From assembly GCA_934045905.1 (NCBI GenBank), contig OW203769.1, positions 1,999,202-2,063,201 on the forward strand: 64,000 nucleotides of DNA. Reading direction: 5' to 3'. The notes under the pieces are model-generated. The model saw nothing but the letters and a program-made list of their open reading frames with translations, was not told where the DNA came from and did not search any database. This document shows, piece after piece, positions 1-14,800 of this stretch; the stretch's first letter is position 1, and each line of letters begins with the position of its first letter. Made by a program: the position numbers and the translations under genes. Source of the DNA: Leuctra nigra (taxonomy: Eukaryota > Arthropoda > Insecta > Plecoptera > Leuctridae).

Positions 1-1623
1 TAAAAAGTACATTTCAAAATACCTAATAAAATAACTCATAAAAGTAAATTTAAATTCACTGTTAACAACACCAGAAATCAAATTCATTCGGTGCTGGAGA
101 TTTTGGCAGGAAAACGTTTGTGACCTGTTTTGTGACCATTTTAATCAACCAATAATGATGTTGCTATTGCTAAACACAATGTGGCTTAACGTAACAGGTT
201 AACCATTTTCCTGACAGAATGTCAACTAATTTATATTTATGAATGAAAATGTACACTTTTGGGTGTGAAAGCTGTGTGTTGTAATTTTGAAAAAAATTAA
301 TTTAATCACAATGAAAAAGTTATTTGTTGAATTCCATATTCCTTAATCGGGACAAAGTTATCCAATAGACATGCGTACAATTGGCAACCCTTCAGATCAC
401 ACTGTTCGTATTAATGTTCAACGTCGTTCAATACCCCCCTTGTTTCGTAACTGTAAAATAAGAGAGTGGGTGACCAAATGATTTCAAACGTAACCGATCT
501 TCCCATCAACGAATCTTAAAAGAAAACTGCACTTAACTGATAGAGACAATTTCTTCCAAACACCAAAAAGCAATCTAAGTTTTAAAGCTCTCATCATTAC
601 GAAACATATGTCTGGTCAGTGCCATTAACATACAGCGTAAGCAATTACCTAATTCTATTTTTTATATTATATAATAATTGATTTTACAATTTGTTGAGTT
701 TGTTTCGATGTGATAGCATTCAATGATATCGGATGATTGTAGGGTGATTACCACTTTATTAATTAATTATACAAATTTCAAGTCCTAAATAAAACTAATT
801 TTATTATTTATATCCCTCATAAGAATCCTGTACCAAAGAATATAATTTTCTGTAGCTTAGTACAAGTAGAAAACTATCGACAGTGTATAATAATTAATGT
901 TATTGTACCCACCTACAAAGAAAAAGTATAGGACATTTTCATAAGAAACAATGATGCATTTCTCCTTTTTTTGTGTGTGTGTGTTTATGATTTTTTTTTA
1001 TTTAGAAGGATGGAGAAAGCACTCAGAGATTCATTTTTGTGATAGATTTCCTAAATATTGTGGGAACTTTTTACCCATTAAAAAAAAGTAGTACCTATGA
1101 AACCTTATAAGTTATAACTCAAGTAATTCGTGCCCAAACTATGTGAAAGAAAAATATTTTAGATGAGTTTGTGGCAAACTTTGTACTAGGTACATATGCT
1201 ATGTTAATTTTTTATGTTACCTATGTAGGTAGTATTCTTGATGTCCCTTTGAACATTGGTATTTTCATCCAAATCAAGACAAATTTAGCTAATGTAATTA
1301 CAATTTTATTTTTAAAATATGAAAATACATATAAAAAATTTCAAACTAAATAAAATACTCTCACTATAGTATAGTAACATCACTCACTAGCTACCTAGGT
1401 ACATTACGGAGTTCTTAAAAACATTTCATGGATGTAAAAAACAGTGTTCATTTCATGGTTGTGTGGTATAACTGTAATTTTGTTGCATTTGTCAAGTAGA
1501 GGGGTAAAAGATGTGCAGCATAACGGCTACATTCACATGCACAGTAGAATAAGCCAAAATGTTCAATTCATAGCTTGCATGAGAAATCATTGTTGACACC
1601 ATCTTGTTGGCACCTTTCACAAG

Positions 1624-1746
1624 GTCTGTTCGTTTACCCTGCCAAAAGCTACAGCAAACTGCCACAATCACACATCATCCAATCAGATCGTTCCTCTGTA
1701 GCTTGTGGCAGTTTGCTGTAGCTTTCGGCAGGGTAAACGAACAGAC
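1624..1746. repeat. Long hairpin with about 44-bp arms
   Basis: The left arm GTCTGTTCGTTTACCCTGCC, continuing through CTACAGCAAACTGCCACAA, pairs with the right arm ending GGCAGGGTAAACGAACAGAC. There are two or three mismatches and a loop of about 35 nt. Nothing else is seen in 1-1623, which is AT-rich. Confidence 0.85.
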
Positions 1747-2521
1747 GTACAATATCTGTGATTCTGTGTATTTTTGGCATTTTTTTATAGTTTTCTATTG
1801 TTACCAGGACCCTTACAATATTGTTATTTTTCACGCTTACACCGCTCTGGAATGGTCCGAAATCGGGAAAAAAATCTTTTCATTTTAAAAAGTGTTAGCC
1901 ACACGAGTTAGCATAGTCACCAGAGCAACTTGACCGAGCCCCGTCTTAGTGGAATATAATATTAGTAAGGGTTCTGGGGCTCCGGAATACCTAATCTTTA
2001 GAAGAGGAATCACTCTGAACTCGTTACGGAAGTACATCAAACTCAATTTAATCTGACCCGTCAACGTGCCAAAACATAATGTCCGTCCTCGGAAGAAAAT
2101 TAAATTTGTTGCATTGTTGATATAAAACAAAAGAAGCTCATGCATAGACATAAATAGACAAATTCAGAAACTATCTGGATGGCTCTGGCTTCTAAAACAT
2201 TTTAAAATAATATGCAATTCCAGTTTCATGTTTTACAACAATAACAACAAATAGATATCTGATAAACCAAACTGCATTAGGAATTCTTAGACATGAGTGT
2301 CACCGAGATAGATTCCGAATTCATCTGTTTAAGGAGGTTTGAAACAGATAAGGCCCATGATGCAACAATAGGTCCCACAAGAGCATGTGAAAGAGCCCGT
2401 AAATCTGATCAGGAAAATTATAAAAGATTGAAAACACTGGAAATATGAAAAGAAGCTAGTTGTAAAAGGGTCCCTTGAAAAATGACAGGTGTCTGGCCCG
2501 ACATCCCTTGTTTATATTGTA

Positions 2522-2527
2522 TTTATT
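2522..2527 (-). promoter_or_regulatory. Putative poly(A) signal of the takeout-like gene
   Basis: A canonical AATAAA on the minus strand lies 135 nt past the stop codon. The implied 3' UTR is about 150-160 nt. No better hexamer lies between it and the stop. Confidence 0.5.
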
Positions 2528-2661
2528 ATCTTTCCTTACAGTATACAAATGGGCATCGTCATAGATTATTTATACACAAACATATTTGCCAGTCCGCCAC
2601 TGACATGAAACACTGCACCGAGGTAAGCTATCCACGTACGCTCTAGCGACCGACTACGTAC

Positions 2662-2822
2662 CTACGTGCCCCGCACCAGCACCACGTCCTTGTACGGCAC
2701 CTGGTCAGCGAGGAGGGTCAAGGTCGCGGTCATGACTTGACCCAGCGCTGACCCGAGGGCGGGCCCGAGCTCATCCACCAGTAAACGCCAGTTCTCGTTC
2801 AGGAACACGTTCATCTGGTTGC
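2662..2822 (-). CDS. takeout-like gene, terminal exon 6
   Basis: The acceptor is ATGTTTCAG|GC. The exon encodes NQMNVFLNENWRLLVDELGP and then QVPYKDVVLVRGT followed by TAG. This is the expected C-terminal helix of the family after LFNGDKTLS. Confidence 0.9.
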
Positions 2823-5800
2823 CTGAAACATCATTTGTAAGTCGCTGTGGAAGAGAATACTTCATTGTAGTTCTGTGTTTGGAAGGGCCGAACCGGGGCT
2901 CGAACCCGGGACCTCTCACGGGCGAGAGACACAATGCACTGATGAGGGTTAGAGATCTCAGAGGAGAAGGAATGAAGGTAGAGAATGCTCACTACGAACT
3001 GGCACCACATTATCATAACTGTGTTTGTTGTACTTGTTTGTTGAGCATGATAATATCGTTTTAAAAGTGTGCAAGTTATCGAATAATTATTTACTATTTT
3101 TGAAAGGTAGTTACACTCGAAACAAATAATAAACGGTATTCGAAAGAAAGGGATTGGCTGATAAAGGTTTGATGGCATCATCCCATGAAGTCTGTGTTAA
3201 CTCAGCATCTAATTCTAGTAGCTGAGCTCTGATTTCATTGATAGCACGGATTGATTGTCAAGGAACCTGATCAGCAGCCAATCCATTTTGTAAAAATATA
3301 GTTTTTTATTGGTTTGAGTGTACCTACCTACCTATCTTCTAATTTTTAATCAGGAATATATTAACAATTACAATTACAAAACAATATATTTAAACGGTAA
3401 CAAAGTACCGTATTTACTCCCATATAGTCCCCACCCTCATATAGTCCGCACCCCTGTTTTGAAACTGGTTTTTCAAAAAATGCTATACGCATTTACTGTG
3501 TGTCTAATCCGCATCCCCTGTTTTGAGATTTCAATATTTGAAATATACCCGCAGACTATATGCGAGTAAATACAGTAGGTAGGTCACCATGGTAATACAT
3601 CGTTGGGGACTTAGCAGAATCCTGATTTTCATCACCACAGCCTTCTCAACAGTCACTTTGTTCCTGGTTAGCTGCCTGCCGACGAGAGTGTGTCACTGGT
3701 TTAAAGCGTGGTAGAGGCACTATACTCTCTGGGGTGGTAATATAACAGACTACATTGCCACCCCAGTGCTCATCACATGCCTCTTTTCCCGCCAAAATGT
3801 CCCATTGATTGTTAAAAATTAAAATTTTATATTTCTCGGGTCAGAGCGTGTTTATCATTATTATTTGTGTTGATGTTACAAATTTGCTGCAATGAAATTT
3901 CCCGAGACTTCGCCATTCTATTGGCGCTCCTAAAGATGTAAAATTTCCGGAAAAATTTAATTTTTAAAATTTCGGGAAATATAAATATTTCGGGAAATAT
4001 TTCGGGATATATATGTTACGTAAGCAATAACAGGCATAGTGTTCACTAGACAAAACATTTGAGAGTTTGTATGTCAGAGGAAATGTGCAAAGTGTAGAGG
4101 AAATTTTTCTTTAAAACCAACGCTACAATTTAGCAGATAATATTGTTTTTGGAGCGAGTAACCCATTGAAAAGCAATGAAACCTCACGGTTTACAAAATG
4201 TTATAAGGCATAAGTATGAAAATATTTCTGGCTCACATCCCTGGGCGCGAGAGTTTTTCTGGCAAAGACTTCGTAAATGGGACGTAAAATGACTGTGACA
4301 AAAACTCTTATAGCTTACTTACATACAAATAGATCTCTGATTTAGAAGTGTAGTATACATACTGTGTTCTGACAGCTATTACCTACATCAGTAAAATGAA
4401 GGATATATTAACAGTAAATGCTCTATTTCGAATTAAAAAAATCAAAATTGTTTTTGCTCTAGAGGGTTTTCACGACCCTAATTTCATCCCAGAATGACAT
4501 TTGAAAACATGATCTGGTTGGATCAACCATTTATTGCACTTCAAAAATGTTATATCTGGAATTTTATAAAAATATTTTTTTCTCCCTTCGAAGTCTTTGC
4601 CAGAAAAAAAATTGCTTCCTGGGCGCTCCTATTAACTAGCTGAAGTGTCAACGGACTCACTCAGCGTCTTGTCTCCGTTGAACAAGTTGTCGAGACGGAT
4701 GTACGTGCGACCCGTCGTGAAGGTCAGCTTGTCGTCGCGCAACGCGATGTGTTCGAGACCGTCGCGCAGCGGCAGGTCGTAGTTCGCGTCGTAAGTCACT
4801 CGAAGGTCAGCTGCGGGACAACCTTGTTTAGACCAAAGTAACTTATCGCGAGATATTCAACATTTAACTTGGTTTCAATTCAACACTACTAGATCGATCT
4901 AACATTGTACGCACACTAATATCATATGAGTGGTCCCAGGTATATTTTTTGAACGAGATCCTGTGATTCCTGAAATTAACAAGGAACCGTTCAATCGATC
5001 AACTGGTTAAGACATTTTAGGATTTTTTTGAGATTTTCATACAAGTTTGTGACGAAATTCAAGAATTATTGGCTTTTAAGACGGCCGAGTAGTGAGTGTG
5101 ACCTTGAAGAGTTTTTTAATGGATTTTTATCAATATCTTTTACCAATATAATTGTTAATAAAATAGGGCTATGTACGCGTATTCAGAACAGTCCAATGAA
5201 AATAATCTCATAGCTTGGAATGGGTTAGTATTAGTTTTATTTTGTCCTACAGACGTTTAGCGCCTGAAAATTAGTAATAATATGGCAAACGTCTGTAGAA
5301 TGAAATAAACAATCGATAAAAAAAACTATTCAAGGTCAAACTCACTACGCAGCCATCTTAATGACATTTTCGATAGACAAAGGTGTAGGATAGACGAGGT
5401 GTTGCGCGTATCCGTGCTCGCTCATCAACCCGTTACACGGAGCATTTTCCCAGCTTATAAAAAGGGAGATATTTAGATGTTATCATTGTCTGCTTTTGCG
5501 TTGGTCCTTAGTTTATTTACACAACGTGCTTGAGTTGAAAATGGATGTGCACCAACAATGTTAAAGATCTTTCTTCCCAATAAATCATTTTATTCTACAC
5601 TTTCACATGATACGTACTGAGAGTGATGTTGCCGGGACCCGAACCAGAGATGGGCAGGATGAGAATGCGACCAGCGACTGTGTAGGTGCTCAGCAGCTGC
5701 AAGTTGGGAATGAACGCCGTGTAGCTCAGATGCTGCTTGTCAAAGTCATTGCTGAAACAATTGAATAACAGATCAACGTATCACGAATTTGATAATTTTT

Positions 5801-8800
5801 TAACAAACTCTTTTAAGAGTGATTTAAAACTCGCAATTAACTGTCAATTACTGTCAAAAAACTGTCAATTAACTTGTAATTTTACTTAATTACTTGGGCT
5901 TAAAATGTGTAAAATATTAGATAATTTTGGTCTTGATTACCATGCAATCTTTTCGATTTTGATTTTCAACCCATCAGAAGATATTTAAACTTAAATCAAT
6001 TGGAGGATTTGGCTGAAACTTTGTAAGATTTGGGACAATGTAGGACTTCGCAAAAACAACCAACCAATCAGGAGATAACTTTTTAAAATTTGAACCAATC
6101 AATGGAATTGAAAAAATTAGTGTCTGCAACGCCCAGATATAATCCGTACCTATGTGTGGAAAATTTCAGCTCAGTCGAAGAAACGGTGCGACCAGTAGGG
6201 TGACGGACAAAAAAACAGAGGTCCTTGCCAAAAGAGGCAAAGAAAAATCATTAAAAAAATCAGACTTTTTCACATTGTTTGTCACTGTACATGGAAACTA
6301 CCTATCTGTTGAGCTCCTCTCATGACTTATTTTGTGGGGAATTTTAAATAAAAAATTAAAATTGGAAAAATTAAGTTCTGAAAATGTCCGTAAATTCCGA
6401 CTAACATCCCCAAAAGGGAATGTAGGAGCCCGTGTATCAGTAAGTCCTCACCTGATCTTCTCGAGAACGGCGTTCTTCAGCCCGATGATTCTGATGTCCT
6501 TCATCTTGATGTCGAGTCCCAGGTTCGTGTCCTTGCGGTCGATGTCCAGAGTCGTGACGAGCAGCGGGTCCAGCGAGTTCAGACGCAGCTTCCGATCCCC
6601 TGGAACATCGGCTCTAGAGTCCGCTGTCCGAGGGGTAGTTCAGGGGTGTCCCCTACCTGCTTGCCGCCGCTGCTCTGCACACAGCGGGGTTGAAGCAGAT
6701 CGAGGGGTAGTTCAGGGGTGTCCCCTACCTGCTTGCCGCCGCTGCTCTGCACACAGCGGGGTTGAAGCAGATCGAGGGGTAGTTCAGGGGTGTAGTCGGG
6801 CGTCCTCTACCTGCTTGCCGCTGCTGCTCTGCACACAGCGGGGTTGAAGCAGATCGAGGAGTAGTTCAGGGGTGTAGTCGGGCGTCCTCTACCTGCTTGC
6901 CGCCGCTGCTCTGCACACAAGCGGGTTGAAGCAGATTGAGGAGTAGTTCAGGGGTGTAGTCGGGCGTTCCCTACCTGCTTGCCGCTGCTGCCCTGCACAC
7001 AGCGGGGTTGAAGCAGATCGTGGGGTAGTTCAGGAGTGTAGTCGGGTGTCCCCTACCTTGCTTGCCGCCGCTGCTCTGCACACAAGCGGGTTGAAGCAGA
7101 TCGAGGAGTAGTTCAGGGGTGTAGTCGGGTGTCTCCTACCTTGCTTGCCGCCGCTGCTCTGCACACAAGCGGGTTGAAGCAGATCGATCCACATCGGGAT
7201 TCGGGATGCATCACTGTCAGCTCAGAGTTTTGACCGACAGTCCGTCCATGTGATGAAGAATATGTAGTTGAATAACTAGCACCACTAGTTACTCTATAGT
7301 AAGGATTTTGTCCTTGAAATTACTGTGCCATGTGCTTCAGTGAAAATGAATCGAATTCCATACCTACATTGAAAAATCTAAACTCTAGTCCTACCTAGAG
7401 CTCTTCTAAACAGGGACCGAAATGAATATCGGTTACAGTTCCCGGTTTTTTAAAATATCGGTTCCGATTACCGGTTCCTGGAAATAATCAAATAACGGTT
7501 CCATTTCGGTTCCATAAGGGCTCCTATTGGTTTCATCAAATTAAGACAATAATCAAATTTAATTTTTTTAATCGACATTTGGGAACGTACGCTCAGAAAT
7601 GTCTAACATTAATTTGACTCGGTGATCATTTATTTGAAAAACTGTAAATGGTAATAAATAATTTCATATTTGAAAGGCAATGAAGTAAAAATTCAATGTA
7701 CCAATTAATTATTTTAAGAACCCTTATGGAATCGTATCCGGTTACAAATAAAAATTAATATGGTTTCCGATTCCAGTTCTGGTTTTTGTAATAATAAAAA
7801 TTATTTTCGGTTCTGGTTCCAGTCCCTGTTTCTAAAGTCTCCTTTCTACTTTCTTAAAGTCCCCTCCTGTTAACGACCGAGGACCGAGTACCTACCTAGA
7901 TTTGATCATCACAACTTTCTCTTTCTGCAACTACCTTGAAGTGACAGCTGTCTTTAATTATTCTCTGTTTTCATGTTCTTTATTTATGTGGAAATTTTAG
8001 ACCGATTTGTGCAGCAGTTTCGCCACAGCGATTTTGCCTATTTTAAACTGAAATTTGACACTCATGATACAAATATAGTCAATGGGGCAACCCCTTTACA
8101 TCTGACAGGACTTGGGGCATGTACACTCGGCCAAACAAAACTTGAACGTTGACGAAATTTGAATGACTGCTGGTCATGTCCCATAACCAATCAAAGCTTG
8201 TTATTACCATGAACTTTATTACCATTGAAATGTGAGGTCACCTACTAGAGTGATACAATGAGATCGCTTAGACTGACTTCTGATGGTGCGATCTTACATT
8301 TATCAGCCTATCAGATTTATTGAACGTTCAAGTTATTCTTATTATTTCAAGTTATTATTTATTATTTCAAGTTATTATTTCAAGTTATTTCAAGTTATTT
8401 CAAGTTATTATTTCAAGTTATGAACGTACACACTCAAGTTATTTGGTTTAAATATTTAAAATTTACTTATTCACCACTTGGAAGTTGTAAACATTCACTC
8501 ATTCTAAAAAACATGGCAATTTTCTCCTCTAATACAATAGTACCACATTCTAGATCCGGTATTAATGCTGAATGGTGTTTTATAATGGATACAATATTGG
8601 GGTAGAACAGTACCTATCTAAACTCCGTTTCATGCAGTCTAGAGTCCTGTTTAACATGGGTAGTCCTATACCTGCCCATGCTATCTGGGACTCTAGACCC
8701 CATGAAACGGAGTGTAGAATAAGAATAGATATTTTAACAAACAACGTCAAATTTATGATAATTTCATTATTTTATTGTAATCAAAGTGAAAAGTAGTAGG

Positions 8801-11800
8801 CACCTGTTAACTTCTTAACAACATAGTAAAATAGGTACATTTATGAAATTATTTTACTCTTTATGTGGACAATCAACATGATACATCATGGTACCTACCT
8901 ACTAATAATCATAGGTAGTAAAGCTCATTATAATCATAATTACGAGCAGAATAGTTACATTTACTTCTGCATTGGAAGACAAATAATACTAGAATACATT
9001 CTTGAATGATTGAATATGTGGAGATTCTTAAGTTGTAATCAAGTACAAAAGAAACGATCATTTAAATTAAGCCAAGGGATCGACCTTGGTAGCCTGACAT
9101 TGCCATTGACATGGTAGTTTAATGCATGTTTGTATGTCGCATGAACGATTGAGCTGCATCGTCAATAAGCAACATTATTATTTACACTCACCTCAACGCA
9201 CACTGAATCAAAAAATTCACTACGTCGAGACCAAAAATTTGAATTGTTGCAGAAATTATAAATTCTGACTCATAAGCTAAGCAAAGACCCTGAGTAGGAC
9301 TGACATTTTATACATTTTCCATGTATACGAGGTGCTACTCAAAAGTTCGGTCACATGAACAGAATAAAAAAAAAATTACGCAACTCCTAGATGTCATTCG
9401 AAGTAGTTACCTAGTTCCTTTCGGCATTGTAGCAATTATGTAATCATGCATCCCCGGATGTCATCAAGTGTGACTATCAAGAGAACGTTTCGCGATGGTG
9501 CTTTCATCCCCGAACTGCTGAATAACAATTGGCATGGGATGTAAAGAAGATCTTTTAGGCGGAATTTCATCTTGGGGAACAGGAACAAGTTTCAGGGAGT
9601 CGTCCCGTTCAAATAGATTTTGGAAGCTAGAGCTGTGCCAGAACAATGATGTCAGAGCCAAAAACATCAAGGCAACGTTAATTGGTTTTTCAAAATGAAA
9701 GACATCGGCCACATAATTTCTACCTACTTCCAAGTTAACACGTCAATGGCAAGGTTTTCAACGGCTGAGGGAGATAATTTGGCGTGAATGTTCGAACAAG
9801 TGGAAGAAAAACGACTGGGTTCGCCAAACATTGTTTGCCACTTCCTGGGTTACAAAAACATGACCCCATCACGCCTATTCGCACACACTCACCCCCTGTA
9901 ACTCCTGTCACTGTTCCCCGAGGTGCAATTCAGGCTGAAATCATGTTGTTTTTACACGGTTGACGAGATGTACCTACCATCGCGAAAGGTGCTAGACACA
10001 GTCACACTTGATGCCGTCTAGGGATGCATGGAATAATTGAAATAAATAGGATACACTACTAAAAAATTACTGTTTAGTACCTACATGCCAAAAAAGAAAC
10101 TTCTTCGAATACGACTGTGGAATTTAGGAGACGTCAAGTTTTATTTATTTTGGTCATTTCGAAGAACTTTTGGGTTTCACCTATTTGGCGGGTTTCCGTA
10201 GATAGTTACGTACGTACTCTAATAGGTATAAGGGCATATTATAAGGGCATGAATAGCTGAGCTGCATAAAATAATCTTCAATGCTAAACATTTGATGCAA
10301 GGAGTCGATGCTTGTATGCAACGGAGAAGAAATATAATTCAGACATTAAAACTAAGCCAAGGGAACGGCCCTGGTTAAAGGAACTGATCTTTAATAAATT
10401 TGTCGACATATTTTGACAAGCCGTAATTAGTTTAGTAGTGGATGTTTTCATTATCCAGGACATGAACGCAAAGCAACACAATGGAGTGTACAAAAAAATA
10501 TCTACCTTTAAAACAATTTTTATCAACGGACTGAAAAACTGCGTGAGAATTCACCAAATTACCCAATCAACTAGAACATCAACAAGACTAGGTAAGTATT
10601 TCAGATAATAGAATAAGTCTCACCTAATAACAAGCTCAGAGGATTCCTCAATAGTTTAGCTCGTTATTGAATGGTAATAGAAACTAAAAGGAACTTCAAC
10701 AAGTTACAAACTAAGAAAGATCTGATACTGATAGTGATATAAAATACTACTTGTAAAGAAAAGAGTGATAATGATATAAATTATTAACAACGAACTGATG
10801 ATTTGAAATACTCTGGAAATCTGAACTGCAATACTGAAAGAACTGAACTGATACTGAAATGATATTTTAGAAATTTGAACTGATAGGTCAGTACTGATCT
10901 GAAATAACTGAATAAGAAATATTGAGTTAGAATGATCTGATACAGACATGTTCCTTGAAGGCAGTTAGTTATCCGGGACGTCCTCGATTAGACCATCTTG
11001 ACGCTCTTCCTCCTCGACCGGCTTATTCTGTACGAGCCCCAGCCGCGCCTCTTCGTCTTCCATCACGAGTTCCAGGTACGCCTCCTCGTCCATCACCTCA
11101 TCCAAGTCCAGCTCCTCGACGCCTTGGAACAGAAGGTCGTAACACTTGGACGCCAGCTGAGTGAAGTGCGTGTACGGAAAGTTGGCGTCGAGCTTAGCCG
11201 AACATATCCAACAGAAGTTGGTCTCACACTTCCAGCACGTGATCTTGTTGCATCCGTACGACTTCTGAATAGCGACGTTGCACTGCGGGCAGTTCTTGCT
11301 GTTGTCGGTGATCCACGTCTTCGTCAGCGATGTGTTGACCAGCTGCTCGAGACGCTTCTTGCTGTACCGCTTCTCGAGGGCGGCGCGGTCTTCCGACGTC
11401 CCTTGACTGTACTCCTTGACGAGCTGCTGCTCTTCTCCGTTCTTGAAGCGGCACGGTTCGACCCCGTGGTAACCGCGGCGACAGTCGACGCAGAAGGCGT
11501 AGCTGCAGTAGAAACAGTTGGCGAGTTTCTCTTCGCCGTCGCGAGTCACTCGGTATTGGCAGTTCGGGCGAGGACAGACGACGATGTCGCCGAGAGAGTT
11601 CAGAGTTGCATCCAGAAGGAACGCGTCGTATTTCTCAAACAGTTCGGCGCTGATCAGAGATTTCACCTGGTGGAACGTCGCAAGAGAGTTGCATTCAAAC
11701 TCCGGGCACGCGATGTTGAGTACTTTCCCGCAGGTGATTTTTTCAGAGAAATGCATTTGGCTGCAGTCTTTGCAGAATACGTGATGGCATGGTAGGAACT

Positions 11801-14800
11801 CGATGCAGTTTGAGCCTGGTTTACTGAGATAGCAGATATTGCACATGTGCGACTTTTTAACGAACTCAGCTGTCAACTTCTTAGCATCGTAGTAGAGGAG
11901 GTAGTCAGCGAGCGAAGCATGTGCGCTTACATCAAGAACAGCTCGCTTGTCAAGTTCAACAACATCTTTAACACGCTTCTCCAGATTCAAAGTTGGAATA
12001 TGAAATGCTGCTCTCTCGGCTGGTGTCTTAACGACAGAACTTTCAACTTCATTAGCTGCGAGATTCAAACCACGAGGGCCCCTCTTTAAATTGTACATTC
12101 GTTCAATAGGCGTTACGTCGACAAGTCCCGAGATTTTCAAGAAAGACAGAGTTTCCGTCTTCAGAAAGTGGATCCAATCGTACAATATTTCCATACCTTG
12201 TGAGTCCACGAGATTCTCTTCCCACATGCGATCCAGTTGTCGACAAAGTCTGCTAAGCTGCTCCCTCGTCAGCCAATGGCATGTCAACGTGAATTTCGGT
12301 GCCGACAGTTCCGGGTAATCATCGGGCAGACTATAGTGAAGAGTAATCGGAGGCAGATATGTTAGTGTAGACATGGCACTGGGCCCTATGTAATCATCAC
12401 TAGTCATCATCACAACAACCAAGTCTAGGGGCTTATCAATGAAGGCACACAATTGGCCTGAGAACGGACCTTGCTCCTTAGAGCGCAGTATTTCATCGTC
12501 GTTGAAAATACTTTCTAACACACTTATTTCATCTTCTTGCCGAAGCAAGGCTTGTTTTAGAGATTCGCGGTCCATTTCACTTATCACCACGTTTTGACAT
12601 CACAATCAAATGATCACACCACACGAAAAAAGACAACAAAACAAGGTGGTGCTCCCATCCCATCCACTGATCTCAAGGTACCTCCACTTCGTTGGGGTGG
12701 ATAGAGCATTGAACCCCTTTAACATTAGTCGCAGTGAAGTTGAAATAGTGCGACAGAGACAGAAGATGTGAGACAAAGACAGAAGATAAAATGTTCCTTT
12801 TCAAGGTCATCATTCCATAACAGCCTTCTACACGATCAGAATAATTTCTAAATCAACTGAGTTTCAAAACAAGTGGGCGGTGAATTTAAAATGGTTGCAT
12901 ACTTAACTTTGACATTTTAATAACAAACATACATTTCGAATCTATTTATTAGCATTTTTGTTCGCAGAAGTGTTATTATTGCTTTAATATTATAGGTAAT
13001 ACAAATAAATACATGTTTTTAGTAGCTATTACGAGAACACAATGTTGTTATAGACGGATGCAAGGTTAGGGATTGACATTCAGCACTTTAATGACAGTTT
13101 ACACTCGACACAATATGACCTGATATATTCTTCGCTCTTATAAATAAATAAATAACTTACTTTAATTGATGTAATCCAATTTCTGTTGAATAATTACCAT
13201 TAAAGCAATGTAATGTCGCAAAAGTCGGCATTTTGTTGAAATTTCAAACAACTGACAGTCGCTTTACGACATGGACCAATCATAAGGCTAGTAAGCTTTG
13301 ACCAATCACGCACACTTTTAGGAATGTGGACTACTTCACAAGGCAGTGAAGTTGTCAGTACATTACATCCGTACGGCGGTGACTAAACTTCGCTGGCAAG
13401 CTTTGAAGCGCAATCCACGTGTTATATATCAATGATCCCATCCCATCACACGCTAGCCAGAGGCGGCCACTGTTGCCAGATATGGCTAGTCTAAAGTCTA
13501 AAGGCTAGGCTAAAATTGTTATTAATTAAAATGAGAAAACTCTTTTAAGTGGAATTTCGTAAAATTTGTTCAGTTCAGTTTTGTTCAGTTCAGTTCAGTT
13601 TATTTCCTATATCAAGTTCAGTTTATTTCCTTTTAATTTTAAAACAAAAATTAATTAAAATGAGAAAACGCTTTTTTCGATTTTCTCGATTTTAAAATGT
13701 GTGTGTTTTAAAATATAAAATTTAGGTAAAATTATAATATCAATGCTTTTTTTCACAAAACCGTGAAAATTCACATTTACATAAGTCAATTTTAATTATT
13801 TATTTTTGTGTATGAATGAATCACCCCCTTCTTCAAGCACTCCCTCTGTTGTATGAATCTTTTGTAAACCTGACTGTAAACCTGAGTTGGCTAAATTCGC
13901 GGTTACCACCTCCGCTAGTAGCGCTGAGATCGCCTGCGAATGGCGGACCGGGTGCGGATAAGCAGGTGGAGATTTCACGCGCTGTGTGCTACTCTTATAC
14001 CGGGTGGCGCAAAACATCCCCTTGTTTGAGAGGTCACTTCATCAACACTATTAAAGATAGGGGTTTGAAACTTGAACATATTTTAGAAAACATACTGACA
14101 TATAATATATGTAAGTTTCAAACATATTTATTGAATGGGAAAAATGTAAAAAATTACCGAAGTTGTTTTTGAAAAAACAGAATAATCCATACAAAATTAC
14201 GTGTTTGAAGGATTTGTTTGCAGTTACTTTGTAGGAAGTAGGTGATTTTATGTTTACTTATGAATTCCTAAATGAACATGAAATAACTTTTAATACATCT
14301 ATGTGAATTTATCCTTGGTTTATTGAGTTATGTGTGAGAATGTATTTAACTTTCGTCCACTGACATTAACGGGAGTTTAAATACCTACATTGTCTAAATC
14401 TTCGCTGAAAACACATACACAATTATTTTCTTCCCTCTCAATTTCTATTCTTGAAACCACAATTATCAATAAGATACTTTATACTAAATGGAGACACCTT
14501 TTATGGCAAATTATGACAACAATGGAAACTTCTGTGCAAAAAAGCTGTACTGATATCTATTGTATGTATGCATCTTATAATGCATGTATACCTAGTTTAC
14601 TCTTAACATAGAGTGTGTATTTCCAATGTAATGTATTAGATATTCTTTTTGCTATCATTCTTTAAGTGTAAATTATATCAAATTTCATTGTATATTACTC
14701 TATTATAGTATAGAATAGAATAATATAGTATTGTATTAGCTGAATTCTGCTACAAACAATAAACTACTACTACTACTACTACAGAGCTGATTCTTTATAA

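Noticed and set aside
6332..6847. Plus-strand frame of 171 codons
   Set aside because: It crosses takeout exon 3 antisense and the minisatellite; its repeats reflect the DNA period.
9464..9733. Transposase gene
   Set aside because: The frame shows no DDE/D motif or helix-turn-helix pattern I can recognise; it is only part of a decayed TIR element.
10998..11795. Plus-strand frame of 265 codons
   Set aside because: It is antisense to the RBR domain of the RNF14-like gene and has no protein character of its own.
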